Shown here in pieces: positions 1 through 9,602 of a stretch of 64,000 nt of DNA. The translations under genes and the position numbers were made by a program. The notes under the pieces are model-generated. The model was not told the DNA's origin. It saw only the letters and a program-made list of their open reading frames with translations, and ran no database searches. Within the stretch, counting starts at the first letter, position 1, and each line of letters starts with the position of its first letter. Origin of the DNA: Pseudomonas sp. P8_229. GTDB lineage: Bacteria > Pseudomonadota > Gammaproteobacteria > Pseudomonadales > Pseudomonadaceae. The stretch covers positions 4,526,501 through 4,590,500 of the forward strand of contig NZ_CP125378.1 of the NCBI RefSeq assembly GCF_034008635.1. The letters run 5' to 3'.

Positions 1-2
1 CA

Positions 3-377
3 TCCTTCGGGGCCGCACTTCGTCTTAGTATTCTTCAGGATGAAATATCGAAAATAGCGGATAGGATTTCTGAAATTCATCTTGTAGAACGTCTCGCGTC
101 ATATCGTGATGATGTTATTGGTCCGCGAAATGATTTTGCGCACAGGAGAGCAGTGTTTGCGAATGATGAGCTTGTACTTGAGGGGCGAGATCAACCATTT
201 ACTCAGGATTCAATGATTGCACTACGTCTGAAATTGTTGTCTCATTTCGATAATTTGAGTGGATTAATAAGTCTACTGGCTGAATTGAGTGAGTTGCCAG
301 ATTCTCCTCAGTCTGCTGTTCTTCAAGATATAAAAGATGACTTGATTGATGCAATTGTAAATCCTGAAGGTTTATAA
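3..377 (+). CDS. C-terminal part of a HEPN-like protein (5' end outside window)
   Basis: An open frame runs from the left edge (first full codon at base 3) to a TAA at 375-377, so the visible 124 residues are the C-terminal part of a longer protein. The fragment is helix-rich and contains R-N-D-F-A-H (visible residues 42-47, bases 126-143). This fits the RX4-6H motif of HEPN domains, in which a polar residue after Arg is typical; many HEPN proteins are RNases of toxin-antitoxin or phage-defence loci. The DNA is AT-rich and rare-codon-rich, unlike the core genes from 2.1 kb on, and a DNA methyltransferase follows 206 bp downstream on the same strand. That context suggests a defence or restriction-modification locus. 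The function is inferred from one motif only; the N-terminal domains cannot be seen. Confidence 0.5.
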   Translation, partial: SFGAALRLSILQDEISKIADRISEIHLVERLASYRDDVIGPRNDFAHRRAVFANDELVLEGRDQPFTQDSMIALRLKLLSHFDNLSGLISLLAELSELPDSPQSAVLQDIKDDLIDAIVNPEGL

Positions 378-583
378 CGTAAAACGTAAGTAGTTAATTT
401 TATTAGGCAGTTCACTACAAAAGTGCCGGAGAGAGGGAAGTCTCTTTCCTTCGCTTTTAGCGTGCGTTAATATGCTATTCGATTTGTACATATAGATTGT
501 CTTTGTCTAACTCATGGCAGCTCAAGAAAGTCAATTTCTTTTTTTTGTTTTTTTGGGTGGATGATAAAAAGTTAGGTTGAACT

Positions 584-1870
584 ATGCGGTTTATTGACGT
601 ATTTGCAGGTTGTGGTGGACTTTCGCTGGGATTGCTTAAGGCCGGCTGGGAAGGCGTTGCAGCTATAGAAAAAAATCCTATGGCGTTCCAAACTCTTCGA
701 CATAATTTGATTGAAGGTGATCGCTTTCGTTTCAACTGGCCCTCTTGGCTTCCTGTTGAGGCAATGAGTTGTGAGGGTTTTTTAGAGAACTACAAACCTC
801 AAATTGTGGAGTTGGCGGGGACTATCGATCTCATGGTTGGCGGGCCGCCATGCCAAGGGTTTTCAACTGCCGGGCGTCGTAATCCAGACGATCCAAGGAA
901 TAAAATGGCGGAACAGTATCTTGAGCTAGTCAAAATTCTCCGGCCTAAATTTATAGTAATTGAAAATGTGAGTGGCTTTAATAGTAAATTTACTAGAAAA
1001 AGTAATGATAATGAGGTCGGTGATAAGTATCTGACGCAATCTTATGCGGATTTTATATGTGGATCGTTATCTTCTCTTGGGTATGCGGTCTCTCGTGGGA
1101 AAGTCAATTGCGCAGATTTTGGTGTCCCTCAGAATAGACATAGATATTTGATAGTTTGTTCTCTTGTGGGTACTAAAGATCTCTTTCTCCAGCTTTGTAA
1201 GTCGAGTGCGCAGTTCAAGGTTTTAAAAGGGTTGGCTGTTGATGCGAAAGTATCTGTGCGAGAAGCTATTTTCGATTTGGAAACTAAGTCTAAGAAATTA
1301 GCTGAAAATTCCGAGTCGGGAATTGGAAGATTTCGTGAGTTGGACTACGTCCTTCCAAAGCGAATGTCTCCATATTTGAAGCTCATGCGTGATGGGTTTC
1401 GCGGTGTTCCTAATAGTATGCGAATTCCTAATCATAAGATTAAGACTGTTGAGCAGTTTGAGAGGATTAGACAAGTTTCGGAGCCTGGCAAGTCCATTTC
1501 AAAAGCTTCGAGAGATTTACTGGGGCTGAAAAAGCATGCTATTACTGTGCTTACCGCTGGAGAGCCTTCTCCGACGATCACAACGTTGCCAGATGATATA
1601 ATTCATTACAGTGAAAACAGGATACTTACTGCTCGCGAGTCTGCGCGGATTCAATCATTTCCAGATTGGTTTGAGTTTACAGGTAAATATACAACTGGCG
1701 GAAAGGCAAGAAAGCTGGATTGTCCGAGATATACACAAATAGGAAACGCAGTGCCACCTCTTCTTTCTGAGGCGATTGGAAATATGCTGCTCGCTAATCT
1801 TGCGGAGCTAAGAAGTGATGCAGTTTTATTGCAGGGTAATGAGTTGGAAGTAGATGCGTGTACTGCATGA
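584..1870 (+). CDS. DNA (cytosine-5-)-methyltransferase, Dcm/C5 family
   Basis: The 428-residue protein shows the ordered C5-methyltransferase motifs: I (DVFAGCGGLSLG, residues 5-16, AdoMet binding), IV (GGPPCQGFS with catalytic Cys90), VI (ENV, 127-129), VIII (QNRHR, 183-187) and X (IGNAVPP near residue 395). The target-recognition region between VIII and X is about 200 residues, normal for a single-specificity enzyme. It transfers a methyl group to C5 of cytosine in a sequence I cannot predict. The gene is AT-rich and clearly foreign compared with nrdB next door. The upstream HEPN-like fragment is on the same strand; no cognate endonuclease lies on the right, so a partner, if any, is to the left of the window. 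The ATG start lies 12-20 bases after a weak purine stretch. Confidence 0.93.
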   Translation: MRFIDVFAGCGGLSLGLLKAGWEGVAAIEKNPMAFQTLRHNLIEGDRFRFNWPSWLPVEAMSCEGFLENYKPQIVELAGTIDLMVGGPPCQGFSTAGRRNPDDPRNKMAEQYLELVKILRPKFIVIENVSGFNSKFTRKSNDNEVGDKYLTQSYADFICGSLSSLGYAVSRGKVNCADFGVPQNRHRYLIVCSLVGTKDLFLQLCKSSAQFKVLKGLAVDAKVSVREAIFDLETKSKKLAENSESGIGRFRELDYVLPKRMSPYLKLMRDGFRGVPNSMRIPNHKIKTVEQFERIRQVSEPGKSISKASRDLLGLKKHAITVLTAGEPSPTITTLPDDIIHYSENRILTARESARIQSFPDWFEFTGKYTTGGKARKLDCPRYTQIGNAVPPLLSEAIGNMLLANLAELRSDAVLLQGNELEVDACTA

Positions 1871-2057
1871 TGTTCGAATATATAATGATTTGTTCTTAGG
1901 GTTGATTTCGGTCTTTTGATGTTGTCTTTGTTGTCTGTGGGGCTAAACTATCTGCAATGTTTTGTTTTTATGTTGGGGTTTTTGTTTTTTAGATTTATGA
2001 GTTTTTACTAAGTGGTATCTTTTTAATTTCGATCGATTATATTTTGCATTTTTTTTC

Positions 2058-2092
2058 AAAAAAAACCCTGAGTTTCTTCAGGGTTTTTATGC
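2058..2092. terminator. Bidirectional terminator between the methyltransferase and nrdB
   Basis: AAAACCCTGA and TCAGGGTTTT form a perfect stem with a short loop, flanked by A and T runs on both sides. It lies just after the nrdB stop codon (minus strand) and downstream of the convergent methyltransferase gene, so it can serve both. Confidence 0.85.
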
Positions 2093-2105
2093 GGCTGATT
2101 AGAAG

Positions 2106-3356
2106 TTAATCCCAGCTAAGTGCCCCGCCAGTCTGATACTCAATAACCCGAGTCTCAAAGAAATTCTTCTCTTTCTTCAAGTCCATAATCTCGCTCATCC
2201 AAGGGAACGGGTTAGTCGTCCCTGGGTATTCCTCTTTAAGGCCGATCTGCGACAAACGACGGTTAGCGATGAACTTCAGGTAGTCCTCCATCATCGCCGC
2301 GTTCATGCCCAATACCCCACGAGGCATGGTGTCACGGGCGTATTCGATCTCCAGCTGCGTACCCTGCAGAATCATCTGGGTCGCTTCTTCTTTCATCTCA
2401 GCATCCCACAGGTGTGGGTTTTCGATTTTGATCTGGTTGATCACGTCGATGCCGAAGTTCAGGTGCATGGATTCGTCGCGCAGGATGTATTGGAACTGCT
2501 CGGCGACGCCGGTCATTTTGTTGCGGCGGCCCATGGAGAGGATTTGGGTGAAGCCGCAGTAGAAGAAGATGCCTTCCAGAACGCAGTAGTAGGCGATCAG
2601 GTTGCGCAGCAGTTCTTTGTCGGTTTCGACGGTGCCGGTTTCGAACTTCGGATCGGAGATCGAACGGGTGTATTTCAGGCCCCAGGTGGCTTTTTTCGCG
2701 ACCGATGGGATCTCGTGGTACATGTTGAAGATTTCGCCTTCATCCATGGCCAGCGATTCGATGCAGTACTGGTAGGCGTGGGTGTGGATCGCCTCTTCGA
2801 AAGCCTGGCGCAGGATGTACTGGCGGCATTCCGGGTTGGTGATCAGGCGGTACACGGCCAGGACCAGGTTGTTGGCAACCAGGGAGTCGGCGGTGGAGAA
2901 GAAGCCGAGGTTGCGCATCACGATGCGGCGCTCGTCGTCGGTCAGGCCTTCCGGGTTTTTCCAGAGGGCGATGTCGGCGGTCATGTTGACTTCTTGCGGC
3001 ATCCAGTGGTTTGCGCAACCGTCCAGGTACTTCTGCCAGGCCCAGTCGTACTTGAAAGGTACGAGCTGGTTGAGGTCGGCGCGGCAGTTGATCATGCGCT
3101 TTTCGTCAACGGCGACACGGGCGGAGGCGCCTTCGAGTTCGGCGAGGCCTTCGGCAACGTCGAGGGAGTTCAGTGCAGCCTTGGCGCGGGCCACGGCGGC
3201 CGAGTCGTCGGCGGTCACGGCGCGGGCTTCCAGCGCTGCGGCGCCGCCGGCGTTGTCCAGGCGGTCCATGTTGGCTTCAGTAGCGTGGCCGGCGTTGGCG
3301 CCTTTCACTGCTGCTACTTCACTGTCTTCTTTGTCGAATTCGTCCCAGCTCAGCAT
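2106..3356 (-). CDS. nrdB: Class Ia ribonucleoside-diphosphate reductase, beta subunit NrdB
   Basis: The 416-residue protein carries the diiron/tyrosyl-radical subunit of class Ia ribonucleotide reductase, which generates the radical used by NrdA to reduce NDPs to dNDPs. Metal-ligand regions are visible ([10 protein letters not shown] and [10 protein letters not shown]), as is a C-terminal acidic/aromatic tail of the kind that docks on the alpha subunit. The N-terminal ~85 residues form an Ala-rich extension before the conserved core (from about INCRADLNQ), which is usual in Pseudomonas. The ATG at 3356 has an AGGAG element upstream. nrdA lies 50 kb away on the same strand rather than adjacent, and nrdB has its own NrdR-box candidate and a long leader. 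Downstream is the AT-rich methyltransferase segment. Confidence 0.97.
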   Translation of the reverse strand: MLSWDEFDKEDSEVAAVKGANAGHATEANMDRLDNAGGAAALEARAVTADDSAAVARAKAALNSLDVAEGLAELEGASARVAVDEKRMINCRADLNQLVPFKYDWAWQKYLDGCANHWMPQEVNMTADIALWKNPEGLTDDERRIVMRNLGFFSTADSLVANNLVLAVYRLITNPECRQYILRQAFEEAIHTHAYQYCIESLAMDEGEIFNMYHEIPSVAKKATWGLKYTRSISDPKFETGTVETDKELLRNLIAYYCVLEGIFFYCGFTQILSMGRRNKMTGVAEQFQYILRDESMHLNFGIDVINQIKIENPHLWDAEMKEEATQMILQGTQLEIEYARDTMPRGVLGMNAAMMEDYLKFIANRRLSQIGLKEEYPGTTNPFPWMSEIMDLKKEKNFFETRVIEYQTGGALSWD

Positions 3357-3796
3357 GACGTGTCGTCTCCTGCGTGAGGGCCTGTCGCCCCGTGTGAAAC
3401 CTGATGGTTGGGTGGTTCACACGGTCGTACAGACCGCGTTGGATCTTAAGGAATCGTTTTTTGCAGCAGCTAAGGCAGGCAATAAAACAGAATTTCGTAC
3501 GGGTTTCCGAGAGCCTCTGACGGGCGCAGATCAGCGTTGACGCTGCTGCGGGGCTTCAGAATGGCTTTGATCCCTGTAAGGGAATATTGCTGACCCGATT
3601 AGGGCGGCATTATAGGGAAAAAAACACGGGCGTGGGGAGGGCGAAACAGCGCAGGGCTTTCGATCGGCCGGGGGATTTCGATCGGAGCGAGGGTTTACAG
3701 GGCTTTCGCTGGGATTGGCCTGCGAGAATTTTTTTTCATTAATTTTTTTGCGAGGCTTTGGTTGCTCAAGAAATGAGCAAAAAACTGCTTTTTTCA
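3357..3796 (-). other. Long upstream region / leader of nrdB
   Basis: About 440 bases between the NrdR-box candidate and the nrdB start carry no convincing gene. A perfect -10-like hexamer TATAAT (minus strand, 3609-3614) lies 250 bases before the start codon, without a clear -35. Small inverted repeats are present (TTGCTCA/TGAGCAA at 3762-3780; CGGTC/GACCG near 3421). The minus-strand ORF at 3531-3839 has no homology I recognise and is treated as noise. Confidence 0.45.
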
Positions 3797-3810
3797 CTAT
3801 ATCTTGTGTT
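3795..3810 (-). promoter_or_regulatory. NrdR box candidate upstream of nrdB
   Basis: CACTATATCTTGTGTT contains CTATATCTTG (3797-3806), which matches 9 of 10 positions of the NrdR consensus core CWATATATWG. NrdR is the dATP/ATP-sensing repressor of ribonucleotide reductase genes. I did not find a clear second box one 31-bp step away on either side. Confidence 0.6.
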
Positions 3811-3919
3811 TTGCAACCCTTTTGAGCGACTCCAGACACAACTGAGCCCGACCGAAGCCGGGCTGGAATCGACCCTCAAATGAGGCGCTGAGTGATCCGA
3901 TTCGGTGCAGTCTCAATCA

Positions 3920-4180
3920 TCAATTGGTGCAGCCGTTACCCATGACGCTGTAACGCAGGATGTGGCGCTGGCCCTTGGAGTCGTCGTATTCCATTTTCAT
4001 CGGAACAACTTCGCAGACGTTTGGAACTTCGCTCATGGACACTACGTTGGCGATGTCCAGGTGAGTCGAGTAAGTGTATTCCTCGATAGCCGGTTGTTGC
4101 TGTGCGACATCAGTCGGGACCTCGTCTGCCATGGCGGTTGCGCACAGACTGCTGAGGGCCAGAACCAATAAAGCTTTCAT
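3920..4180 (-). CDS. Small secreted DUF2790-family protein
   Basis: The 86-residue protein starts with a signal peptide (MKALLVLALSSLCATAMA) followed by about 68 residues with the DUF2790 pattern common in multiple copies in Pseudomonas: a short region ending in DSKGQRHILRYSVMGNGC. It should be periplasmic or secreted; the biochemical role of the family is not known to me. The ATG at 4180 is preferred over an upstream in-frame start at 4219 because it begins directly at the signal peptide and has AAGGT upstream. It stands alone between the nrdB regulatory region and acsA. Confidence 0.8.
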   Translation of the reverse strand: MKALLVLALSSLCATAMADEVPTDVAQQQPAIEEYTYSTHLDIANVVSMSEVPNVCEVVPMKMEYDDSKGQRHILRYSVMGNGCTN

Positions 4181-4653
4181 TTCAAATTTACCTTTTTGAG
4201 GTCGAGTGGGGTCACGCAACCTTTTTAGGGTTGCGTGTGGAACTTCATCGTTTGCAGTTATTACTTGAGAGCTGGATTAACGGCCTTCGTGGGGGCTGTA
4301 ACGTTGTTAATCGGTTTGCCTTGTCGGCGATGCGGATTCTAGGGAGGCGTGGTGGGGGTAAACAGGTGGGGTTTTGATAAACACTTTTCGCGGTTTTGGT
4401 AACAATCGCTGGTTAGGGTGGGGAAGAGGGCTTTTTGGTGATGCAATTTGCTTGGGATACCGAGTGCCTGAATCGCTTGCAGGCAAGCTCCCACAGGGGG
4501 TTTGGGGTGTATGAGGGACGGGCGCAGGGCTCGCGTAAGGGGTAACTGGATGTTTTGTAGGGGCTTGTTACTACCATCGTCGAATGGTTCTATGGGGCCG
4601 GCCCGGCTACAACGGGGTCATACAAAAACAACTATTCCACCGAGGTAAGAAAG
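4181..4653. other. Intergenic region upstream of acsA
   Basis: 473 bases without a gene. It holds a single degenerate REP element (about 4471-4500, core GCAGGCAAGCTCCCACAG) and, nearer acsA, an imperfect inverted repeat ACCAT-N6-ATGGT at about 4573-4589 that could be an operator. No consensus promoter is obvious. Confidence 0.4.
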
Positions 4654-6609
<1,956 letters not shown>

Positions 6610-6623
6610 GCAATGATTCACAG

Positions 6624-6659
6624 AAGCCCTGTCCGGTTTTGCCGGGCGGGGCTTTTTTG
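6624..6659 (+). terminator. Rho-independent terminator of acsA
   Basis: AAGCCCTGTCCGG and CCGGGCGGGGCTT pair around TTTTG with one mismatch/bulge, followed by TTTTTT. Confidence 0.8.
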
Positions 6660-6692
6660 TGTCTGGAGGTTTTGTGGTGGTTGGGCGGGCCT

Positions 6693-6718
6693 CATCGCTG
6701 GCAAGCCAGCTCCCACAG
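6693..6718. repeat. Single REP element
   Basis: Degenerate REP with core GCTGGCAAGCCAGCTCCCACA, related to the GTGGGAGC family but with palindrome CTGGCAAGCCAG. It lies between acsA and the aot promoter. Confidence 0.6.
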
Positions 6719-6742
6719 GTTTTGTGTTGTTTTGGCAGTTTT

Positions 6743-6849
6743 GATCGTTCCCACGCTCTGCGTGGGAATGCAGCAAGGGACGCTCTGCGTCCCAGAAGCC
6801 GATGCAGAGCGTCGAGGGAGGCATTCCCACGCGGAGCGTGGGAACGATC
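6743..6849. repeat. Long palindromic dispersed repeat (GATCGTTCCCACGC type), copy 1
   Basis: The element begins GATCGTTCCCACGCTCTGCG and ends with the near-complement, with an inner pair GGGACGCTCTGCGTCCC. A second copy with the same architecture lies at 25995-26100. Short ORFs across it (peptides rich in HALRGNA and PRGAWERS) are translations of the repeat and not genes. Confidence 0.85.
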
Positions 6850-7153
6850 GCGGTCAATAATTATCGATCTACCCCGTAAGACCTTTCCCGCTGTTACCCG
6901 CCGCTTTCCACGTAACCAAATGTGTAACCGACCGCCCCGCGACGGGGCAAAGGGAAACGCATCGCCCCGTTTTAGAGCCTCGAAACCCCCGGTGAAAAAT
7001 AAGACACAACGCTGCGCTTGCCGGATTAGAAGGGTTTGCGAATAATAGGCCCGCAATTTGCAGCATAGATCGGTTCACTGTCTTTCGCTCTTGCATGATT
7101 TTGCAAGGCTGTCAATGCGCTCAAGCGGGTTTCTCTGTGCATCTGTAATTAGT
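6850..7153. other. Region upstream of the aot operon
   Basis: About 300 bases between the palindromic repeat and the ArgR half-site. It is free of plausible genes; short inverted repeats exist (CCCCGCGACGGGG near 6936) but no promoter can be assigned with confidence. Confidence 0.4.
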
Positions 7154-7169
7154 TGTCGCATTGAAGAAA
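7154..7169 (+). promoter_or_regulatory. ArgR half-site upstream of aotJ
   Basis: TGTCGC-N8-AA occurs exactly here; this is the half-site consensus reported for Pseudomonas ArgR (AraC-type). A weaker second copy (TGTCGT-N8) starts at about 7185, giving the direct-repeat layout expected. The sites are 170-200 bp before aotJ. Confidence 0.65.
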
Positions 7170-7351
7170 TATCGGCTTCGGGCCTGTCGTTAGAATGCCG
7201 ATCACTCGCTCATCGTGGCTGACGTTGAAATCCCTGGTGGTTTCAATGGGAAATTTCCTACCGATGCTGCGCCGCTTTTCCGATTCACCCATTCGCATAT
7301 TGGGCTGTCGCTCACTCTGCCGTTTTTGCCCTTTACCGATGGAGTCCCAAG

Positions 7352-8125
7352 ATGAAGAAACTTGTGCTGCTTGGCGCCCTGGCACTGTCCGTGCTGTCGC
7401 TGAATTCCTTCGCTGATGAAAAACCTCTGAAGATCGGTATCGAAGCGGCTTACCCTCCGTTCGCCTCCAAAGCGCCGGACGGTAGCATCGTCGGTTTCGA
7501 CTACGACATCGGCAACGCCCTGTGCGAGCAGATGCAGGTCAAGTGCGTGTGGGTCGAGCAAGAGTTCGACGGTCTGATCCCGGCACTCAAAGTGCGCAAG
7601 ATCGACGCGATCCTGTCGTCGATGTCGATCACTGAAGACCGCAAGAAGTCTGTGGACTTCACCAACAAGTACTACAACACCCCGGCGCGTCTGGTCATGA
7701 AGGCTGGCACTCAAGTCAGCGAAAACCTGAGTGAGCTGAAGGGCAAGAACATCGGCGTGCAACGTGGTTCGATCCACGAGCGTTTCGCCCGCGAAGTCCT
7801 GGCCCCGCTGGGTGCCGAGATCAAGCCATACGGCTCGCAGAACGAAATCTACCTCGACGTGGCCGCCGGTCGCCTCGACGGTACCGTGGCTGACGCCACC
7901 CTGCTGCAGGACGGCTTCCTGAACACTGACTCCGGTAAAGGCTTCGCCTTCGTCGGTCCACAGTTCACCGACGTCAAATACTTCGGCGACGGCGTAGGCA
8001 TCGCTGTGCGCAAAGGCGACGCGCTGAAAGACAAGATCAACGCCGCCATCGCGGCCATCCGCGAAAACGGCAAATACAAAGCTATCCAGGACAAATACTT
8101 CGCCTTCGATATCTACGGCAAGTAA
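7352..8125 (+). CDS. aotJ: Arginine/ornithine ABC transporter, periplasmic binding protein AotJ
   Basis: The 257-residue protein has a signal peptide (first ~21 residues, ending NSFA) and a family-3 amino-acid binding fold: [18 protein letters not shown] near the N-terminus, then [11 protein letters not shown] and the [15 protein letters not shown] segment. It binds basic amino acids (arginine, ornithine) in the periplasm and delivers them to AotQM. It heads the aotJ-Q-M-deacylase-P-argR cluster. An ArgR half-site lies upstream, so arginine induction is likely. A hairpin with a T run after the stop probably raises its dosage relative to the membrane components. Confidence 0.96.
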   Translation: MKKLVLLGALALSVLSLNSFADEKPLKIGIEAAYPPFASKAPDGSIVGFDYDIGNALCEQMQVKCVWVEQEFDGLIPALKVRKIDAILSSMSITEDRKKSVDFTNKYYNTPARLVMKAGTQVSENLSELKGKNIGVQRGSIHERFAREVLAPLGAEIKPYGSQNEIYLDVAAGRLDGTVADATLLQDGFLNTDSGKGFAFVGPQFTDVKYFGDGVGIAVRKGDALKDKINAAIAAIRENGKYKAIQDKYFAFDIYGK

Positions 8126-8147
8126 CACGTCTCTGCGACAAGTCAGA

Positions 8148-8190
8148 AATGGCGCAAGCAACAGGATCTCTGCGGTTTGCGCCATTTTTT
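8148..8190 (+). terminator. Intra-operon terminator/attenuator between aotJ and aotQ
   Basis: AATGGCGCAA pairs with TTGCGCCATT around a 17-base loop and is followed by T6. It sits between the binding-protein gene and the permease genes, where partial termination usually gives excess binding protein. Confidence 0.8.
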
Positions 8191-8216
8191 CATCCCAACT
8201 TTCGAGGACCTGAATC

Positions 8217-8906
8217 ATGTTGAAAGGCTACGGGGCTGTCATCCTCGATGGCGCATGGCTGACGCTTCAGCTCGCCTTGTCGTCCATGGCCCTGGCCATC
8301 GTTCTCGGGCTGATCGGGGTCGCGTTGCGCCTGTCGCCGATTCGTTGGCTGGCGTGGCTGGGCGATCTGTATTCCACGGTGATCCGCGGGATTCCCGACC
8401 TGGTGCTGATCCTGCTGATCTTCTACGGCGGTCAGGACTTGCTCAACCGCGTCGCCCCGATGCTCGGCTATGACGACTACATCGACCTGAACCCGCTGGC
8501 CGCCGGTATCGGCACCCTCGGTTTCATCTTCGGTGCGTACCTGTCGGAAACCTTCCGTGGCGCCTTCATGGCGATCCCTAAAGGCCAGGCCGAAGCCGGC
8601 ATGGCGTACGGCATGAGCAGTTTTCAGGTGTTTTTCCGGGTGATGGTGCCGCAGATGATTCGCCTGGCGATTCCCGGCTTCACCAACAACTGGCTGGTGC
8701 TGACCAAGGCGACCGCGCTGATTTCGGTGGTCGGTCTGCAAGACATGATGTTCAAGGCCAAGCAGGCGGCAGATGCCACCCGCGAGCCTTTCACCTTCTT
8801 CCTCGCAGTGGCGGCGATGTACCTGGTGATCACCAGTGTCTCGTTGCTGGCGCTGCGTCACCTTGAGAAGCGCTACTCGGTAGGCGTAAGGGCGGCTGAT
8901 CTATGA
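8217..8906 (+). CDS. aotQ: Arginine/ornithine ABC transporter permease AotQ
   Basis: The 229-residue integral membrane protein belongs to the HisQ family. It has about five hydrophobic segments and the EAA loop (GQAEAGMAYGMSSFQVFFRVMVPQ, about residues 127-150) that contacts the ATPase. With AotM it forms the heterodimeric inner-membrane channel for arginine and ornithine. The ATG has GAGG upstream. Its end overlaps the aotM start by four bases (ATGA type), which indicates translational coupling. Confidence 0.95.
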   Translation: MLKGYGAVILDGAWLTLQLALSSMALAIVLGLIGVALRLSPIRWLAWLGDLYSTVIRGIPDLVLILLIFYGGQDLLNRVAPMLGYDDYIDLNPLAAGIGTLGFIFGAYLSETFRGAFMAIPKGQAEAGMAYGMSSFQVFFRVMVPQMIRLAIPGFTNNWLVLTKATALISVVGLQDMMFKAKQAADATREPFTFFLAVAAMYLVITSVSLLALRHLEKRYSVGVRAADL

Positions 8907-9601
8907 TCTTCGACTACAACGTCATTTGGGAGGCCATGCCGCTGTACCTCGGCGGGCTGCTGACCACCCTCAAACTGCTCGCGCTGTCGCTGTTGTTCGG
9001 TCTGCTGGCGGCGCTGCCGCTGGGTCTGATGCGCGTTTCCAAGAACACCGTGGTCAACGGTATCGCGTGGCTCTACACCTACGTGATTCGCGGCACACCG
9101 ATGCTGGTGCAGCTGTTTTTGATCTACTACGGTCTGGCCCAGTTCGAAGCGGTGCGTGAAAGCTTCCTCTGGCCGTGGCTGTCCAGCGCGACGTTCTGTG
9201 CGTGCCTGGCGTTTGCGGTCAACACCAGTGCCTACACCGCCGAAATCATCGCCGGCAGCCTCAAGGCCACGCCGAACGGCGAGATCGAAGCCGCCAAGGC
9301 CATGGGCATGTCGCGCTTCAAGATGTACAAGCGCATCCTGTTGCCATCGGCCCTGCGCCGGGCGCTGCCGCAGTACAGCAACGAAGTGATCATGATGCTG
9401 CAGACCACCAGTCTGGCGTCCATCGTGACCCTGATCGACATCACCGGCGCGGCTCGTACCGTCAACGCGCAGTATTACCTGCCGTTCGAGGCGTACATCA
9501 CCGCCGGCCTGTTCTACCTGTGCCTGACCTTTATTCTGGTGCGCCTGTTCAAGCTGGCCGAGCGTCGCTGGCTGAGCTACCTGGCCCCGCGGAAGCACTG
9601 A
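8903..9601 (+). CDS. aotM: Arginine/ornithine ABC transporter permease AotM
   Basis: The 232-residue HisM-family permease is the partner of AotQ. The EAA loop is GEIEAAKAMGMSRFKMYKRI (about residues 131-150). Hydrophobic spans begin at about residue 15, and the last span is near the C-terminus. Its ATG overlaps the aotQ stop. The next gene starts two bases after its stop, so both sides are coupled. Confidence 0.95.
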   Translation: MIFDYNVIWEAMPLYLGGLLTTLKLLALSLLFGLLAALPLGLMRVSKNTVVNGIAWLYTYVIRGTPMLVQLFLIYYGLAQFEAVRESFLWPWLSSATFCACLAFAVNTSAYTAEIIAGSLKATPNGEIEAAKAMGMSRFKMYKRILLPSALRRALPQYSNEVIMMLQTTSLASIVTLIDITGAARTVNAQYYLPFEAYITAGLFYLCLTFILVRLFKLAERRWLSYLAPRKH

Positions 9602-9602
9602 T

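Noticed and set aside
3531..3839. 102-codon minus-strand ORF in the nrdB upstream region
   Set aside because: Low complexity, overlaps the NrdR box and TATAAT region, no family resemblance.
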